Positions 1-15,373 of a DNA stretch of 64,000 nucleotides are shown here, one piece after another. This DNA is from Lyophyllum atratum (Eukaryota; Basidiomycota; Agaricomycetes; Agaricales; Lyophyllaceae). The DNA lies in NCBI GenBank assembly GCA_014905825.1, contig JACGCN010000007.1, positions 1,426,001 through 1,490,000 on the forward strand, written 5' to 3'. The notes under the pieces were generated by a model, which was given only the letters and a program-made list of their open reading frames with translations, was not told the origin of the DNA and ran no database searches. How positions within the stretch are numbered: the stretch's first letter is position 1; the number at the start of each line of letters is the position of its first letter. The position numbers and the translations under genes were made by a program.

Positions 1-768
1 TTCTCGCCTGGCTCCACCTCGTCGGGGTCTTCACTCCCAACAAGCTTTGAGAGTGCAATGACGGCGTGAGCCCGGATGAGAGACTCTTTATCGCATATCC
101 GGTCCATCAAGCCATCTCGGAGTAGATTGTACGTGTCCTCGCTGTAAACGCGCACTTAGCCAGAGTTTGAATTACACGGGGTATGAGGGACTTGCTCGAT
201 TTCTCCGAGGTGGGATATCATCTCGGAAACGATGCAGACGGTGCGGTATCGAGGCGTCTTGTTCTTTGCGACGAAGCCCTGTAAGAGCCATTTCAATAAA
301 CGGGTTACGAATCTCGATGCGATGGTGTCCTCCGCGTCCTCGTTAAGTCGTGCAGATATCGAGCTCGATGGGTCCGCTAAAGCTTTCTGTCTTTCAGCAG
401 AAGCTAGGGTACGCGGCTTATCAGAAGGTATATCATAGACAAGAGAAGCACAAACCTTTCTCAGTCGTGAATTTCACATAAGATCCAACGAACCTGACCA
501 CCCGATCCGCCGTCGCCGGGCCCTTCTTCACCACCAAAACGCGGTTCACCATATCCACGAACGCATCCCCGAATTTCCGCTCCCCAACCAACTTCAGCGC
601 AGTTCCATTCTTCGCAGGTTGGGTGATAGCTCCAGCTTGGTGGTGGAGTTTGTAAAGCGCGACGCAGTTCTTGCGGTGGTTCGCGAGGGTGAGCTGGGCT
701 TGATCGAAGATGACAGCAAGAGATTCCGGAATTTTTTCGAGTATGTCTGAGGACTTGGCTGACATCAT
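1..768 (-). CDS. YCG1: Condensin complex subunit 3 (CAP-G/Ycg1), 5' part, cut by window edge
   Basis: HEAT-repeat non-SMC subunit of condensin, which works with the SMC2/SMC4 ring to compact mitotic chromosomes in the nucleus. Only the N-terminal part is present: exons 768-456, 403-196 and 141-1, running off the left edge. The translation carries the family's N-terminal pattern: HRKNCVALYKLHH, then GERKFGDAFVDMVNRVL with KKGPATADRVVRFVGSYVKF, then DGLMDRICDKESLIRAHAVI and ALSKLVGSEDP. The start is the first of two adjacent ATGs at 768. Intron 1 (455-404) is GT-AG. Intron 2 (195-142) is read as GC-AG with a perfect GCAAGT donor, because only that junction restores the conserved GEIDEDTYNLL block in frame. 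The family is certain; the exact N-terminal Met is not. Confidence 0.9.
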
Positions 769-1655
769 TGAGGAGAGGAGGAGGAGCAAGCCTCCGCTGG
801 GAACGTCGGAAGAATGATGTTGGTTGAACGGATCTGGTTGATCGATTTCTGTTGTTGTATGCTTGCTTGTGTGGACGTGTTGTTGATTTCTGTCCCGCTT
901 GTCAAGCACCACCAATCTTGAAGGAATTGCTTCCGCGATTCTGCCACGCGGAACCACAGCATCGCATAGCATTCATTAGGCGATCACCTATTGCTTACTT
1001 CTATACGGTTTCTCATACGTCCAGCTTCAGCGGATGACCTTAGGTTAGGCAGGTGAACCAGGCAGCTTATAGCTTCGAAATGATGATGATAATAGACTGA
1101 TCAGGGGACAAGATAAGATCGATGTGCATCTAATCTGATCCATCCAAGGGAAGTCGGCGAAGGGACACGGACGGCACTAAGGACAAGGTAGAGACGAAAT
1201 CAGAGTGGAGGGGATTGAGCGTGTGGATAGCAAATCAATAGGATGGTATGTTAGATATAAGGGCCGACCGCATAGCATCCATCGTGCTGTCCATGATTGG
1301 AAACATAGTAGTACTGGTGAGGGGAGGGGGGGGGTAAATTTCCGTAAAATGAGTCACCGCAATAGGTATCATAAATGTATGGTATTACCCGCCAAGGGTA
1401 GGATCCGGAGCGCACGATTCGTGAGCGCTCTCTGTGTGCGCTGCGCTGGTAGCAACGAGGTCCACTTGCAAATGCATAATGCGCGCATACTGGGAAGGGG
1501 GATGTATGTCATAGGTGAATGTCCTGGGACCCGCAACATCAACAAGGTCTTAAATACTCGGGGCCCTCTGCCTGACGTAGCGGTGGCTGCATTCGTATGC
1601 GCACTGCTGTTGATGTGTTGCATTACTTGAAGATATGCCAATGTCGTTACGATCG
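769..1655. other. Intergenic region, no gene seen
   Basis: This is the 5' flank of the condensin gene and the 3' flank of the orphan gene that follows. Short open frames on both strands have no family resemblance and no sensible splice partners. Nothing else is supported. Confidence 0.5.
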
Positions 1656-2636
1656 TTAGTCGAACGGATTCAGGAAACTCCCGCGGATGTTCTTAGCTCG
1701 CCACGGGGGTACATTGGTCAACTCGCATATGGAGGAGAGCGACTTGGAGCGGGCACGTCGTATCCTTCTGGAGCACTGGCTCGTCGGGGATCGAGACCGC
1801 GCTCGTTTCATCACGCGGGGAGTAGTCGCCGTCGTAAGTGGTGCTGATGATATTGATGCATCATACGATGACATGTCGTTAACCGTATCGTCTAGCTCCT
1901 CGGACCCGAGATTGAAGATATCTAGCATGGACTCTGCCTCCTCCATGGCCTCCCTCTCCATGAGATCCTCCGGGAGGTCGGTCACTCCCAGGCTCGGCGC
2001 TGCGAGACCGTAGCCCGACACCTCCTCCCTCCATTGTTCTATGGAATCGGACATGCTAGGGTCAAGGTCTGGGAAGCCCAAAGCGTGGAGGCTGTAATCA
2101 TCTGGGTGATGCAGGAGGTCCCCTTCGTAGCTGGCAGCCTCGTCTAACAGGGAGTCGAAGCTGCCCTTCCCCGTGCCCTCGGTGAAGGAGTCGAGGTCCT
2201 TCATCACGGGAGCCGCCGGAGGGTGTAGGCCCTCCTGCTCTGCGTTCCAGTCGGGGGTACTAGATGGAAGGGCGCGTGAGAAAGTGGGCACAAAACCCCA
2301 TCCTGGCACATACTGGTGTTGTATCCAAGTCATATCCTCCGCAGGTGGTAGTGGGGTGGTGAGCAGTGGCAGGGTGGATATGTCAGAACTGGGTGATTCA
2401 TCGCTGAACGGAGAGGATGTAAGTGAGAGCCTATGGACGCTAGAGATGAATACCCACAACTCGAGAGGAAAGCTCTTGAGATCGAGGCCATTGAGCTTCT
2501 CAAGCATTTGCATCTTTGATCTCGTCGACGACGACGCTGCCTGATGCGCGGCAGCGAGATTGGTATGAAGAAAATGGTTGACCTGCGCGGTCAATCGAGT
2601 GGTGGATGTGGTGGGTAGCCCTCTGAAAGTGCGCAT
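1656..2636 (-). CDS. Orphan single-exon protein, 326 aa, acidic and Ser-rich
   Basis: I do not recognise this protein. It is one uninterrupted reading frame from ATG 2636 to TAA 1656. The N-terminal third contains a short helix-prone block (RSKMQMLEKLNGLDL). The middle is rich in Asp, Glu and Ser (for example DPSMSDSIEQWREEV and REAMEEAESMLDIFNLG). The C-terminal 60 residues turn basic, with Arg-Ser-rich stretches (RARSRSPTSQCSRRIRRAR). There is no signal peptide or membrane segment, so it is probably soluble; the acidic middle and basic end would suit a regulatory or nuclear protein, but that is a guess. A TATA-like box lies about 100 nt upstream. Length, uninterrupted coding and promoter support a real gene. 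Confidence 0.6.
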   Translation of the reverse strand: MRTFRGLPTTSTTRLTAQVNHFLHTNLAAAHQAASSSTRSKMQMLEKLNGLDLKSFPLELWVFISSVHRLSLTSSPFSDESPSSDISTLPLLTTPLPPAEDMTWIQHQYVPGWGFVPTFSRALPSSTPDWNAEQEGLHPPAAPVMKDLDSFTEGTGKGSFDSLLDEAASYEGDLLHHPDDYSLHALGFPDLDPSMSDSIEQWREEVSGYGLAAPSLGVTDLPEDLMEREAMEEAESMLDIFNLGSEELDDTVNDMSSYDASISSAPLTTATTPRVMKRARSRSPTSQCSRRIRRARSKSLSSICELTNVPPWRAKNIRGSFLNPFD

Positions 2637-2734
2637 ACCAGTCAGTCGAGTGGTTCAGTGCATCGGAACCGACGACAACGAGAGGACGTACGGTGTGGGA
2701 AGATATAGGTAGACTGTGCGTCCCCAGCCGCCAG

Positions 2735-2742
2735 CCTTTATA
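2735..2742 (-). promoter_or_regulatory. TATA-like box of the 326-aa orphan gene
   Basis: TATAAAGG on the minus strand, about 100 nt upstream of the ATG at 2636. Spacing fits a fungal core promoter. Confidence 0.45.
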
Positions 2743-6818
<4,076 letters not shown>

Positions 6819-7760
6819 TTTGTATTCTCTTTCGGCCTGGTTCGGTTCCCCCATTCTAGATTTTGTTCTGTTATTTTCTATACGTCACAAAAAACGATTG
6901 GGGCGGTGTGTCCTCGGGTCGTACATGAGCCTTATATTCCGCCTCTGTATACTTGTTTTTTTATGTTCTTCTAAGTAAGCGGGTGTAAGTCGCAATTACC
7001 CTTCGGCGAAAGGCTGTTCAAGCTTTGATCTACCACCATCGTCGAATATGTCGGAGAGGCGGAATTGATTCGATAGTGTTCATCACCCAGAACTCTGTGG
7101 CGCAGCGCAGCAACTATGGCCCTGGTTTCTGTGTAGTGCATCATAGGTTTCTTCGTGGTTCATAACGAAAAGTTACATGTTCGATGCCATCGGCGCCACC
7201 ATCTATCGGATTATATGAGGCTCAAGAGCTCCATTGTATTGAGGTGGACCTGAGATAGGTTGATGGTATCAAGAGACGATACGGGGCAATTTATGATCGT
7301 TGACGAGTACTACTATGCTACGGCCGGACCTCAGAGCTCACGGGCGTCATCTCATACGGGTGATGTTCAACCTGGCGTGTAAACTGGGCTGGCTACCAAT
7401 CTCGACCCAGAGACTAGCCCTCAAGGATGACTATCGGGGCGTAATCAGTAGCTTCTGTTTTAAAACAAGGCACCCTTACTACTACCCATTTGACACAATT
7501 CAAAAATAGTGACAAGATGAACGACTGGGTTCAAATCAAGGATGACTATCCGGGCGTAGTCATTAGTAGCTTCTGTTTGAAACAAGGCAGCCTTACCCAT
7601 TTCACACAACTCAAAAATAGTGACAAGGTGAACGACTGGGTTCAAATCTAGCGAATTACATTCCAAACGTAAAGGACGAGCATATGAGTAATACAACTAC
7701 TAATGATAGTACATAAGAATATCACTTGAGATCTGAGGAACTCGAATAAAGCCTTGGCTA
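6819..7760. other. Intergenic region between convergent SEC23 and prenyltransferase genes
   Basis: Both flanking genes end here, so it holds two 3' UTRs. The only structure seen is the tandem duplication at 7421-7649, listed separately. Confidence 0.5.
7421..7649. repeat. Imperfect tandem duplication of a ~115-bp unit
   Basis: Unit 1 is 7421-7535 and unit 2 is 7536-7649. Both start TCAAGGATGACTATC and end GACTGGGTTCAAATC, differing by scattered substitutions and small indels (for example an extra CTACTAC-type insertion in unit 1). No coding capacity is shared between the copies. Each unit ends in GGTTCAAATC, a weak match to a pol III B-box, but no tRNA fold was found. Confidence 0.85.
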
Positions 7761-9670
7761 CTAGTTCATAGTATCCCTCTCCGGGGCGAACAGCTCGGGG
7801 CTATAGTAGTTCGTTACCTCCCATCCCGTTGGCTTGGTTCCGAAAGAAGCCATGGTATGGAAGCCGTTCCGCTTGTCTAAGGGACGGTGCGGGCTAAGCA
7901 CAACGACAGGATCAGAATTCGAACTGAAAACTAGTAATAACTAGACACTCACTTTGCATGAGCCAAAGCCTTTCGCATCCAGCCTTCCTCGCCGGTCTTT
8001 CCGACGTCCCTGAAGAAGAGCTCCGTTGCCTTCGCAGTCTCAAGGTCATTTTTACTGAAATGGTCCATGAAGAAGTAAATCTAGATAGGAGTGTGAATGC
8101 CAAGTTGTTGAATGAAGACGGAGGCTGGCCTTGGAGTATGGCACGGATTCGCCTACGAAGAACTCGTAGTAGTACATCATGCGGACGCCGTCCCTGCTGA
8201 CGCGTCCTTCCTCATCGGCCCCATCGATTTCGTTCTCGCGAACGATATCTGATTCCTCGGTCTTCGCATAGGGAAAAAGGTGCGTGAAGAACTTAGAGAA
8301 GTTCGCCATGGCTACGTCAACCCGAGGCCCAGTGACACGACCGCCCAAGGTCATATCGTATATCATATCTTTCAAGGTCGTCCGCTCAGACAGCAAATAA
8401 ACCTAGAGTCAGCGTATTAGACATTGGTGCCAGACATAGTAAGCGGAGAAATACCTTGAGTCGGTTCTTCTCGGATTTCGTAACATCACAAGCGATCATG
8501 AACCACTTCATCTTTGATTCTTTACCGTCGCCATGGACGAAGTCGATGAACATGTTCAAAGGTGCTTCTAAGGACGGGTGAAGTTCCTTTCCAAGAAGTT
8601 TGAACGGTTCTAGATCGTCAGTTACTCGATAAGAAGCAACCCGGTTCTTTGGTTGGGTGCCGGGAGGCGCGGGATGAGGAGGGACATAGTATTGCTTTAG
8701 GGTAATCTCCCCCGATGGCTCCATGTCGAAGGCTTTGTAATATAAGTCAGCTGTTGGGAGGAAGAGGGGGATTTTCTGGTCTCACCGATCATATAGGTCG
8801 TGCCCTCAACAAATTGTCCCGAGTTCTCTAGATCGGGGAAGAGCCATTTCTCCATAGCATCCTTCCAGTCCTTGCTACCGGGTTCATTTTTGATTAGGCC
8901 CATGTTGCCATCGTCGCTCCACAAGTGATCAAGAACAGCGCCACCAGCAATGCGATGTCCACGCTCTGGGTGGAATGGGTCAATTGTAAAACGAATCCTT
9001 CGGTTGGAGTCCTCTGAAGGATCCGTGTCGTGAGGGATAGCCCAAGAAAACTCCATGTTGGAGCCATCTGAGGTACAGGAATCCATTTGTTCGCCCGTTC
9101 TCTTCTGGATGGACGTTACCCCCATGAGGCCGCCGAGACGTGCCCACCAAAGCTAGTGATGAAATGAGTTCTATATTTAGAATAGTGACTGAAGATTATC
9201 TTACGACAAGGTGACTTGTTTGAGCACGGATAGGATACTTGGCCGTTGCAAGCTGGGATGCCAATGCACGAGCCGCACGCTTCCAGAAGAAATCGGACTG
9301 GTCGGATAAGACAGGCAAAATCTAGGACATGCATACATAGCCAGGTGAGTGGCAGGCGGGCCGTAACACGGCGTTCTCGACACATACCTGAGTTAGAGCA
9401 TCGAAAACCTCATATCCTTCCTTGGGCTGGAAGGGAGAGGCGACATTGCCAAGTTTATATGCATCACCGAGGAGGTCAGTCGCAACGGCTAGGACCTCGC
9501 CCACAAGGGTACCATCGGAGGGGGTCTTCTTGTTCAAGGGGTTGGGACGTGGTATTTGGGCTGATAAAAATCGTTAGACTTGATCCATGTGAAAGCAGCT
9601 TGCATAGGTGTTTACCAAAGTACCGCTCATCCTTCCATAACTTTTGCCAGTCAAAACTGTAGAGAGACAT
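7761..9670 (-). CDS. DMATS-type aromatic prenyltransferase, 507 aa
   Basis: Soluble ABBA-fold prenyltransferase expected to transfer a dimethylallyl (or longer prenyl) group from its diphosphate to an indole, tyrosine or other aromatic acceptor in secondary metabolism. Eight exons on the minus strand: 9670-9616, 9560-9388, 9321-9205, 9152-8786, 8732-8455, 8402-8130, 8080-7953 and 7893-7761, summing to 508 codons in phase. Family blocks seen are MEFSWAIPHDTDP followed by RRIRFTIDP, APLNMFIDFV, KSEKNRLKVYLL, DMTLGGRVTGP, MMYYYEFFVGESVPYSKIYFF and the C-terminal NGFHTMASFG. The alternating basic and tyrosine positions fit the diphosphate-shielding residues of the family. Intron 6 (8129-8081) is read as GC-AG because that keeps PYSKIYFF intact. 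Substrate cannot be predicted. No synthase, NRPS or P450 lies beside it. Confidence 0.88.
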
Positions 9671-11656
9671 TCTAGAAAGCTGGCAGTAGGATCGATGTCA
9701 AGAGGGAGGTAGGGACAGGTGACGATGTAACCTCATCCCTCTCGCCTTTTATCATCTCTGCTGTAACGCAATCGCTCCATATGGGAGGCAATCGCGAAGG
9801 AGATAAAAAGTTGTAGTCAATATACATATCAAACCTTCCCTTCAGGGGAAACAGGGTGGCACTACGGCGCGACTTGCTCCTCGCAGTGGAGTATGCTAAC
9901 CCTCCAGCATTTGAAACTCGGGTCCTTGCAAAATTTCCTCCCAGTTCGATTCGCGTCGGACCGAATGGTTTAAAACCAAAAGCCGCCTCAGAAGTGAGAA
10001 GAATTAGCATGCAGGGATGTGGGTCTTGGGATGCAATGATTACGGCCGGGTTCCCCAGCATTGGCCCATAATTTTCGGTCATAGTTCTAACAAAAGTTAA
10101 ATTGTTATCTCGCGCCCCGCACACCGCGGTCGAAAAGGTTTGGCGAAGTGCGGGATCCTGAGCGGGGTGCCTTTGCAACCTATGGACGTCCGAGCTGCGC
10201 GGAGCCCGTACCAAGTCGCTAAGGATTTGAACCAGTTTGTGGCGACTTACTCTGCGTCTCCGAAAACCTCGAATTCCGTTTGCGGTGGGAAGATGAGCAT
10301 AGGTGGCAACGGCGAAGGTGTACCGCAACTTGCACCGAGGCCAAAGCGAGGCGGAACGTGCCCACAATGGCGGATCTAAGATTATACAATTTCTCGCAAA
10401 AAGCAAATTGCCGGTCCAGCTAAGCATATAAGGAGCATACTAAGAGGGTGCGCCTAAGCCTCTGCGCTCCAAGAGCTGGGGAGTCGGACGATTAGATACT
10501 TTAGACTTCATGATGGTGTTGATCGCCTGCGGGCCAGCTTCGGGCCATACTTGTTCATCCACGCTTGTTTAGGCTTGGAGTAACGGATGCTACATAACTC
10601 CAGGCTAACTCCTTCGAGAACCCTGTGTATCGCGGGGGTAGCAGTTAAAAGAAATCCTCCGTGAAACGAACTAACCAGCCTTGGCACTCGTGTGATAGCC
10701 AGCTGATGAGAACGGTGTTGACGAGACATGCTCGTCAATTTGAGTCATGGGTTTGGGTTGTAGTGTACTGCGTATGACGGTAGCGAACGTTCCTAGACTA
10801 ATAATTATCAGTTGAGCAATTGGACTAGAAATGTTGTCGCACTGGATATATATAGAGTAGGCTTGGGACCCAGGTGTTGGCGATCATACCAATGCCATCG
10901 GCGAACAAGCTTCTTCTGACGTAATCTAAAATTGCTAGCATCATGGTTGGAGCTGTAAGTAGATCGAAGGAGGAGCAGCAGCAGCAGCTAAAATTTCACC
11001 TTGGACTGAAGATAAGACTGATAAACGTTGCAATATCTCCGGATTGTGATTAGGGCGGATGGTCTTGCGTCTTGCGCATTCATAGACTGCCATCTAACAT
11101 GCTGCCGAATATTCCATCGACTTTTAGAATCTTTACATATCGAAGAGGAGTTCTCCCACCCACCAATGATAGCAATGACGAGAACGCAGATCCCAGGTGA
11201 GATAGCACCGTAGCTATGTCCACTTCACACCCGCAGGCCAATCAATCTCAGATATGTGGCTAACTAGAAGAAGGCGCCCTGGTGCACGTATATCCTTCTT
11301 CAAATATTCCGAGGGTGTGAGAGATGACTGATACGAAATATATTCCAGTAGTGGATAGGCATCACCGGTTGATGAGACGGGACTTGAAAGGATTATATAG
11401 GGTGTTTTGGGTCTGAACAAGTTGAAGTTGGGTGCCAGTTGAGTTGGTTGTCATGTCACGGGCCTGAAAGATAAGATAGTCAAACAACACCAAAGGGATT
11501 GCCTCCCATGTAGCGCATGTTCACAGCAGCCTCATCGTCTTAACTCTGACTATCCAAATGCCTTCGCATCGAGTTACGGACGCAGCTCATATTGCACCCT
11601 ATCTGACGCACGCCGTCAGTCATCATGGCCAAGTCACTCTTGTACCCCCTGACAAC
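9671..11656. other. Divergent intergenic region, no gene supported
   Basis: It contains the prenyltransferase promoter (minus) and the RING gene promoter (plus). A long open minus-strand frame at 9672-10427 abuts the prenyltransferase start and lacks family resemblance, so it is not called. A short GGAGCAGCAGCAGCAGCAG run lies near 10971. Confidence 0.45.
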
Positions 11657-14284
11657 ATGGGTCGAGTTCGTCAAGCCAAGCCGAAGAAGAACTCCAAAAG
11701 CCAGCGGCAAGAAAGAAACGTAAAGCCGGAAGAGGACCTAAAGTTTAACACTGGTCCACGACCATTACGGAACTTACTTGGTAATCGCGGTGGGAAACGA
11801 CCTGGTCGCCAGGACCGATTTCGAGATGACAGTCATGGGGATGAAGGTAGGCCCTTAGAGTGTGTCTTTTTAATAACTACTCAAGGCCAATGGCACAAAA
11901 GCATATCCCGACTATCCGCCACCCTCATTTCTTGAAGCGATGTCGACGTTTCCAGGGCCGGGATGTTCGAATAGCGCCACACTCGTAAGCGCTTCGCGGC
12001 CGATATCTCCGGTTACACCGAGTTGCCATTCCTCTGCTCTTCATCTTCCCATGTCCTCATCACCCTCTTCAAACCAACACCAACCATTCCCGCAGCCTTC
12101 TCATTGGGGTTCAACCAGAGATGACATCGAGTCCGACAATTCGTCTCTTGAGATTATAGACATGGAGTCTCTCCAGTCTCAGCCGGAGGAGCGTCTTCCG
12201 TCGGGTATTCACCTCGAGGAAGAAGTAAGACGAGATTGGATGAATCGCCGTGGTGTTGAATTCCCGATGCCTGCAGAAAATCAGACGCGGGGTCGTACCA
12301 AAAGTCGTGCTCGAGTCTTATCAGACTCAGATGTAGAGGACGCCGCTGAGGAGCCGCAACCCGATCCTGAACAGGAGCTCCCAAAGCGCAGGCATATGTC
12401 GCTGTCACCCCTTCGTACTTTCTTTCCCTATCGGCCAATGGCTGTTCACGATCGCGCCTTTTCGGCCCACCCTACGCCAAGCTCATCCCCGTATTCATCT
12501 CGCTCTTCACTTCCCTTTCTAAGCACTACTTCGCTCAAGATGTCCCTGTCGACATCGTCCATCTTGTCTGTCGCCAAGGGCGAGAATTTTCTGACGCGCA
12601 AACTCTTGTCTTTGAGAGGTAAGGAGAGAGCAACCTCTAAGGAGTCGTTGGACAATTGGGAAGTCGTGGAATCAGAACCATCAACTTCTACGTCCATGAG
12701 TGAATGCATGGGAAGCCCGTTGTCCCCTCCTTCACAGGCATCCCCGATGCAAAACCAAAGCCACGCTTGGCCGATGCCCGCTGTTCTCGATCATTCGATA
12801 ACAGGCACTGCCCCCTCGGTAGACCAGAGCACCGATGCTTCACCCCATCCGCTCTCACTCAGAGACCGGAAGGCTCCTATAGTGCCCTTCGTAAAACGGC
12901 CCCGACAACGTGCCCCGCCTTCACCCTCTTTTCCAGTAGATCTTGCGACTATTCCTCAGGGACCTGTGCTCACTTCAGTTCGCACCCGAAAGCCTCCGCC
13001 GCCGCCGCCGCCATCTAAGAAAAAGGCCCAAGTTATCAGCACATCTCCTCTCGGTCATGATTCGTGGCGCTCATCGAGCATCGATTTGAATCCAGATACG
13101 AACACTGTCTTACAGCGTGCCAGTGCAACACCGCTCCCTTCAACTCCTATCGACGTCCACTCTGCCCGTGCCGTTACTTCACCGCCCCATCCGAACGCGG
13201 AAAGCGTTTCGGTGCTCGCATGCCATCCTACGACCGCTGTTGATATCCCGCTCTCAGATCCACCTATGGGGATCACTTGCCGAGGTTCTAATCTTGATGA
13301 AATCGACACTTCTGGCTCTACGACGACTGGAGATCATCTTGGTCAGCCATCTATCTTGGTGAGAGCGGCGTCTTTGAACCAAACAAGCTCTGGCGACGAC
13401 CCTTCATTGAACGCGAGACGTCATTACCCAGGAAGGCCTCTTCCACAGCCACCAGGCGCTATCAGGGCATCAGCGGACTCGGGTGCGACGGACAGCGTCC
13501 CCGAAGATCTCCTGTTTGGCATCGGAAACCAAACTGGCCCACATTGTCCTGAGGGCCTGCTGATCGACCTCGAAGATAACGCTGTCGTCCAAACGCCCAT
13601 TGGCGGTAGTTCGAGTAATTGGCCTACCGAGGAAGGGCACCCGATGACAACACCATCTGCAGCATCCAGTAGTTCCTCTGTCGACTTATTGGGATCGATC
13701 ACGGATATCTCTGTTCCTCCCCGTGAGGCATCGAGCGAACAACCGTCTACACAGAGGCCTTCCGCCGCGACATATTTAGAAACGACAGATCTCGATGTTC
13801 TTGTTTCCCGCTTGGGCGATGACGAGGGGCACCAAGACGGATCTAACTACGATGTGAGCATTACTACAATGTAATCAACGATACATACTGAACCACTCTC
13901 TAGGCTCTTCTACTGCTTTCGGAGTTCATGGGACCTGCGACCCCCACGAGCAGAAGTACACCCGACATAACACGTTTCCCTCCTTACACCCCTCCAGTTC
14001 CTGACGATGGCCTTGGTGCGAGCGCTCCCGTGCCAAACGTACCGCTTCTCGCCACCGTCCAAGTCCAACGCCGACGAACTACAAAAGACGGCCGCGTCAA
14101 ACTGAAGCTAAGTTTGAACGATGTGCCCATCGATAAATGCGGGATCTGCTTGACCCAGTTCAAAAGCGGCGACACAGCGCAATCGGGATCGTTATGCAGG
14201 CATGCTTTCCATGAGACGTGCCTTCTGAAATGGCTGGTCAGGAGCAAGACGTGTCCTATGTGCAGGGTCCCGCTTGTTGATTAA
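11657..14284 (+). CDS. RING-H2 finger protein, probable E3 ubiquitin ligase, 840 aa
   Basis: The C-terminal 50 residues form a complete RING-H2 finger: CGICLTQF, then LCRHAFHETC, then KTCPMCRVPL, giving C3-H2-C3 zinc ligands. Such domains recruit ubiquitin-charged E2 enzymes. Three exons: 11657-11846, 11902-13853 and 13904-14284. Exon 2 encodes about 650 residues of Ser/Pro-rich low-complexity sequence with a poly-Pro run before 13016. The exon 1-2 junction uses the acceptor before CATATCCC, giving EAYPDYPPPSF, a proline-tyrosine motif often seen in Agaricomycete RING proteins (recalled, not checked). The start at 11657 (MGRVRQAKPKK, basic) is preferred; an in-frame ATG exists at 11558. There is no membrane segment, so it is likely cytosolic or nuclear. 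Targets are unknown. Confidence 0.85.
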
Positions 14285-15373
14285 CGGTAGGTTCGGTTTT
14301 CTGGGTTCCTTGGTGTGAACTCTTTCCTTCTGGGTTTTGGGGTCTTTCCACTGGCTACGACTTCTCTTGTTTCCTTCTTCGTTGCATTTTTGTTACTCGT
14401 ACCATGATCTTGTAGCTATAGCATACATGTCCGATGGGACTCTATGGACTTACCATGACCGTTGTACCCTCTACACACACTAGTGGCTGTTTTCATTCTT
14501 CCTGTATCTGGCCATCTCACTACACTACCAATGTATCATGATTCCATGCCCTCTCTCGCAGTCGCTACAAACTGGACTATGCTCCGTGTCTTTCTCCTTG
14601 GATACATGAAGTATGTCACGGTGCTGAATCACAGTACTCTGGCACACCAGGCTTCACGGCCAAGATCACGAGAAGACGGATAGTGTGGAAATTAAGGCCT
14701 ATAGTGACCTGTCGGTCGGCCGGATTGTTCTTACTATAGCGACGATGCGTTGCTACTGAGCTGAGAGAAACCTAGATCTTCCGAGACCTCTCAACCCCAC
14801 GTGAACGTCTGATTGAGAAGCGGTACAAGGGCGGATACCATGGGTGCCCGGGACAGCATATGTACAGAGTCGGTGATTCAGAAGCGATAAATTGGGGTCC
14901 AAGATGAAAGTGGACTAGCAGTTACATAGCCGGATGAAGAGGATTTATTCGACACAGTCTTTACTATTACTACTACTACTACTACTACATTTTTGGCGGC
15001 ATAGCAGAGCAGGCGTATCTACTGAAGTTCGCCTCTTCATCGTGGCCCGGGGAGACGAAAATCCGTGAAACAGAAGAGTACAATTGTTGCAGATGGGCGA
15101 CCCTTCAGATCGTTCCATGCGCGACGGATGAGCAAGAAGTGAGTGCGTCAGTGAAGCGTGAATGCGTAATGGAGTGTGCGGCGGCAGTGGTTCTTGACCG
15201 GACTGCCAAGTCCCGGGCCGGAATTTAATGGGTTGTTGTGGGCTGCTGTGATATGTTTACGACGAAGCCTTCTGCTCAACATCAGCGCATCAACGTCAAA
15301 AACTTGACCGGTGACGACGGCGATCCTCTATGCAAACCGCCTCCCGGACTTGCCCCGCCGTTGCGTCCTACCG
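14285..15373. other. Intergenic region with a TAC microsatellite
   Basis: This is the 3' flank of the RING gene and 5' flank of the RRM-like gene. Apart from the TAC repeat at 14962-14988 no structure is supported. An upstream first exon of the next gene could lie here. Confidence 0.4.
14962..14988. repeat. (TAC)9 microsatellite with one TAT interruption
   Basis: Nine consecutive trinucleotides, eight TAC and one TAT, in non-coding sequence. Confidence 0.9.

Noticed and set aside
7637..7648. B-box-like GGTTCAAATC at the end of each 115-bp repeat
   Set aside because: No cloverleaf and no convincing A-box; treated as chance.
8081..8144. GT donor (GTGCCA at 8144) for prenyltransferase intron 6
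   Set aside because: It would delete VPYSK from the conserved strand before IYFF, so the GC donor at 8129 was preferred.
10219..10233. Perfect minus-strand GGTTCAAATCC, a tRNA T-loop/B-box match
   Set aside because: Flanking bases do not form a T-stem and no acceptor stem or anticodon arm could be folded.
9672..10427. Long minus-strand open frame (251 codons) just upstream of the prenyltransferase
   Set aside because: It ends at the prenyltransferase start region, where the promoter should be, has no family resemblance, and its composition looks like translated intergenic DNA.
11558..11656. Upstream in-frame ATG for the RING gene
   Set aside because: The extension is not conserved-looking; ATG 11657 followed by a basic stretch is the more typical start. 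Cannot be excluded.
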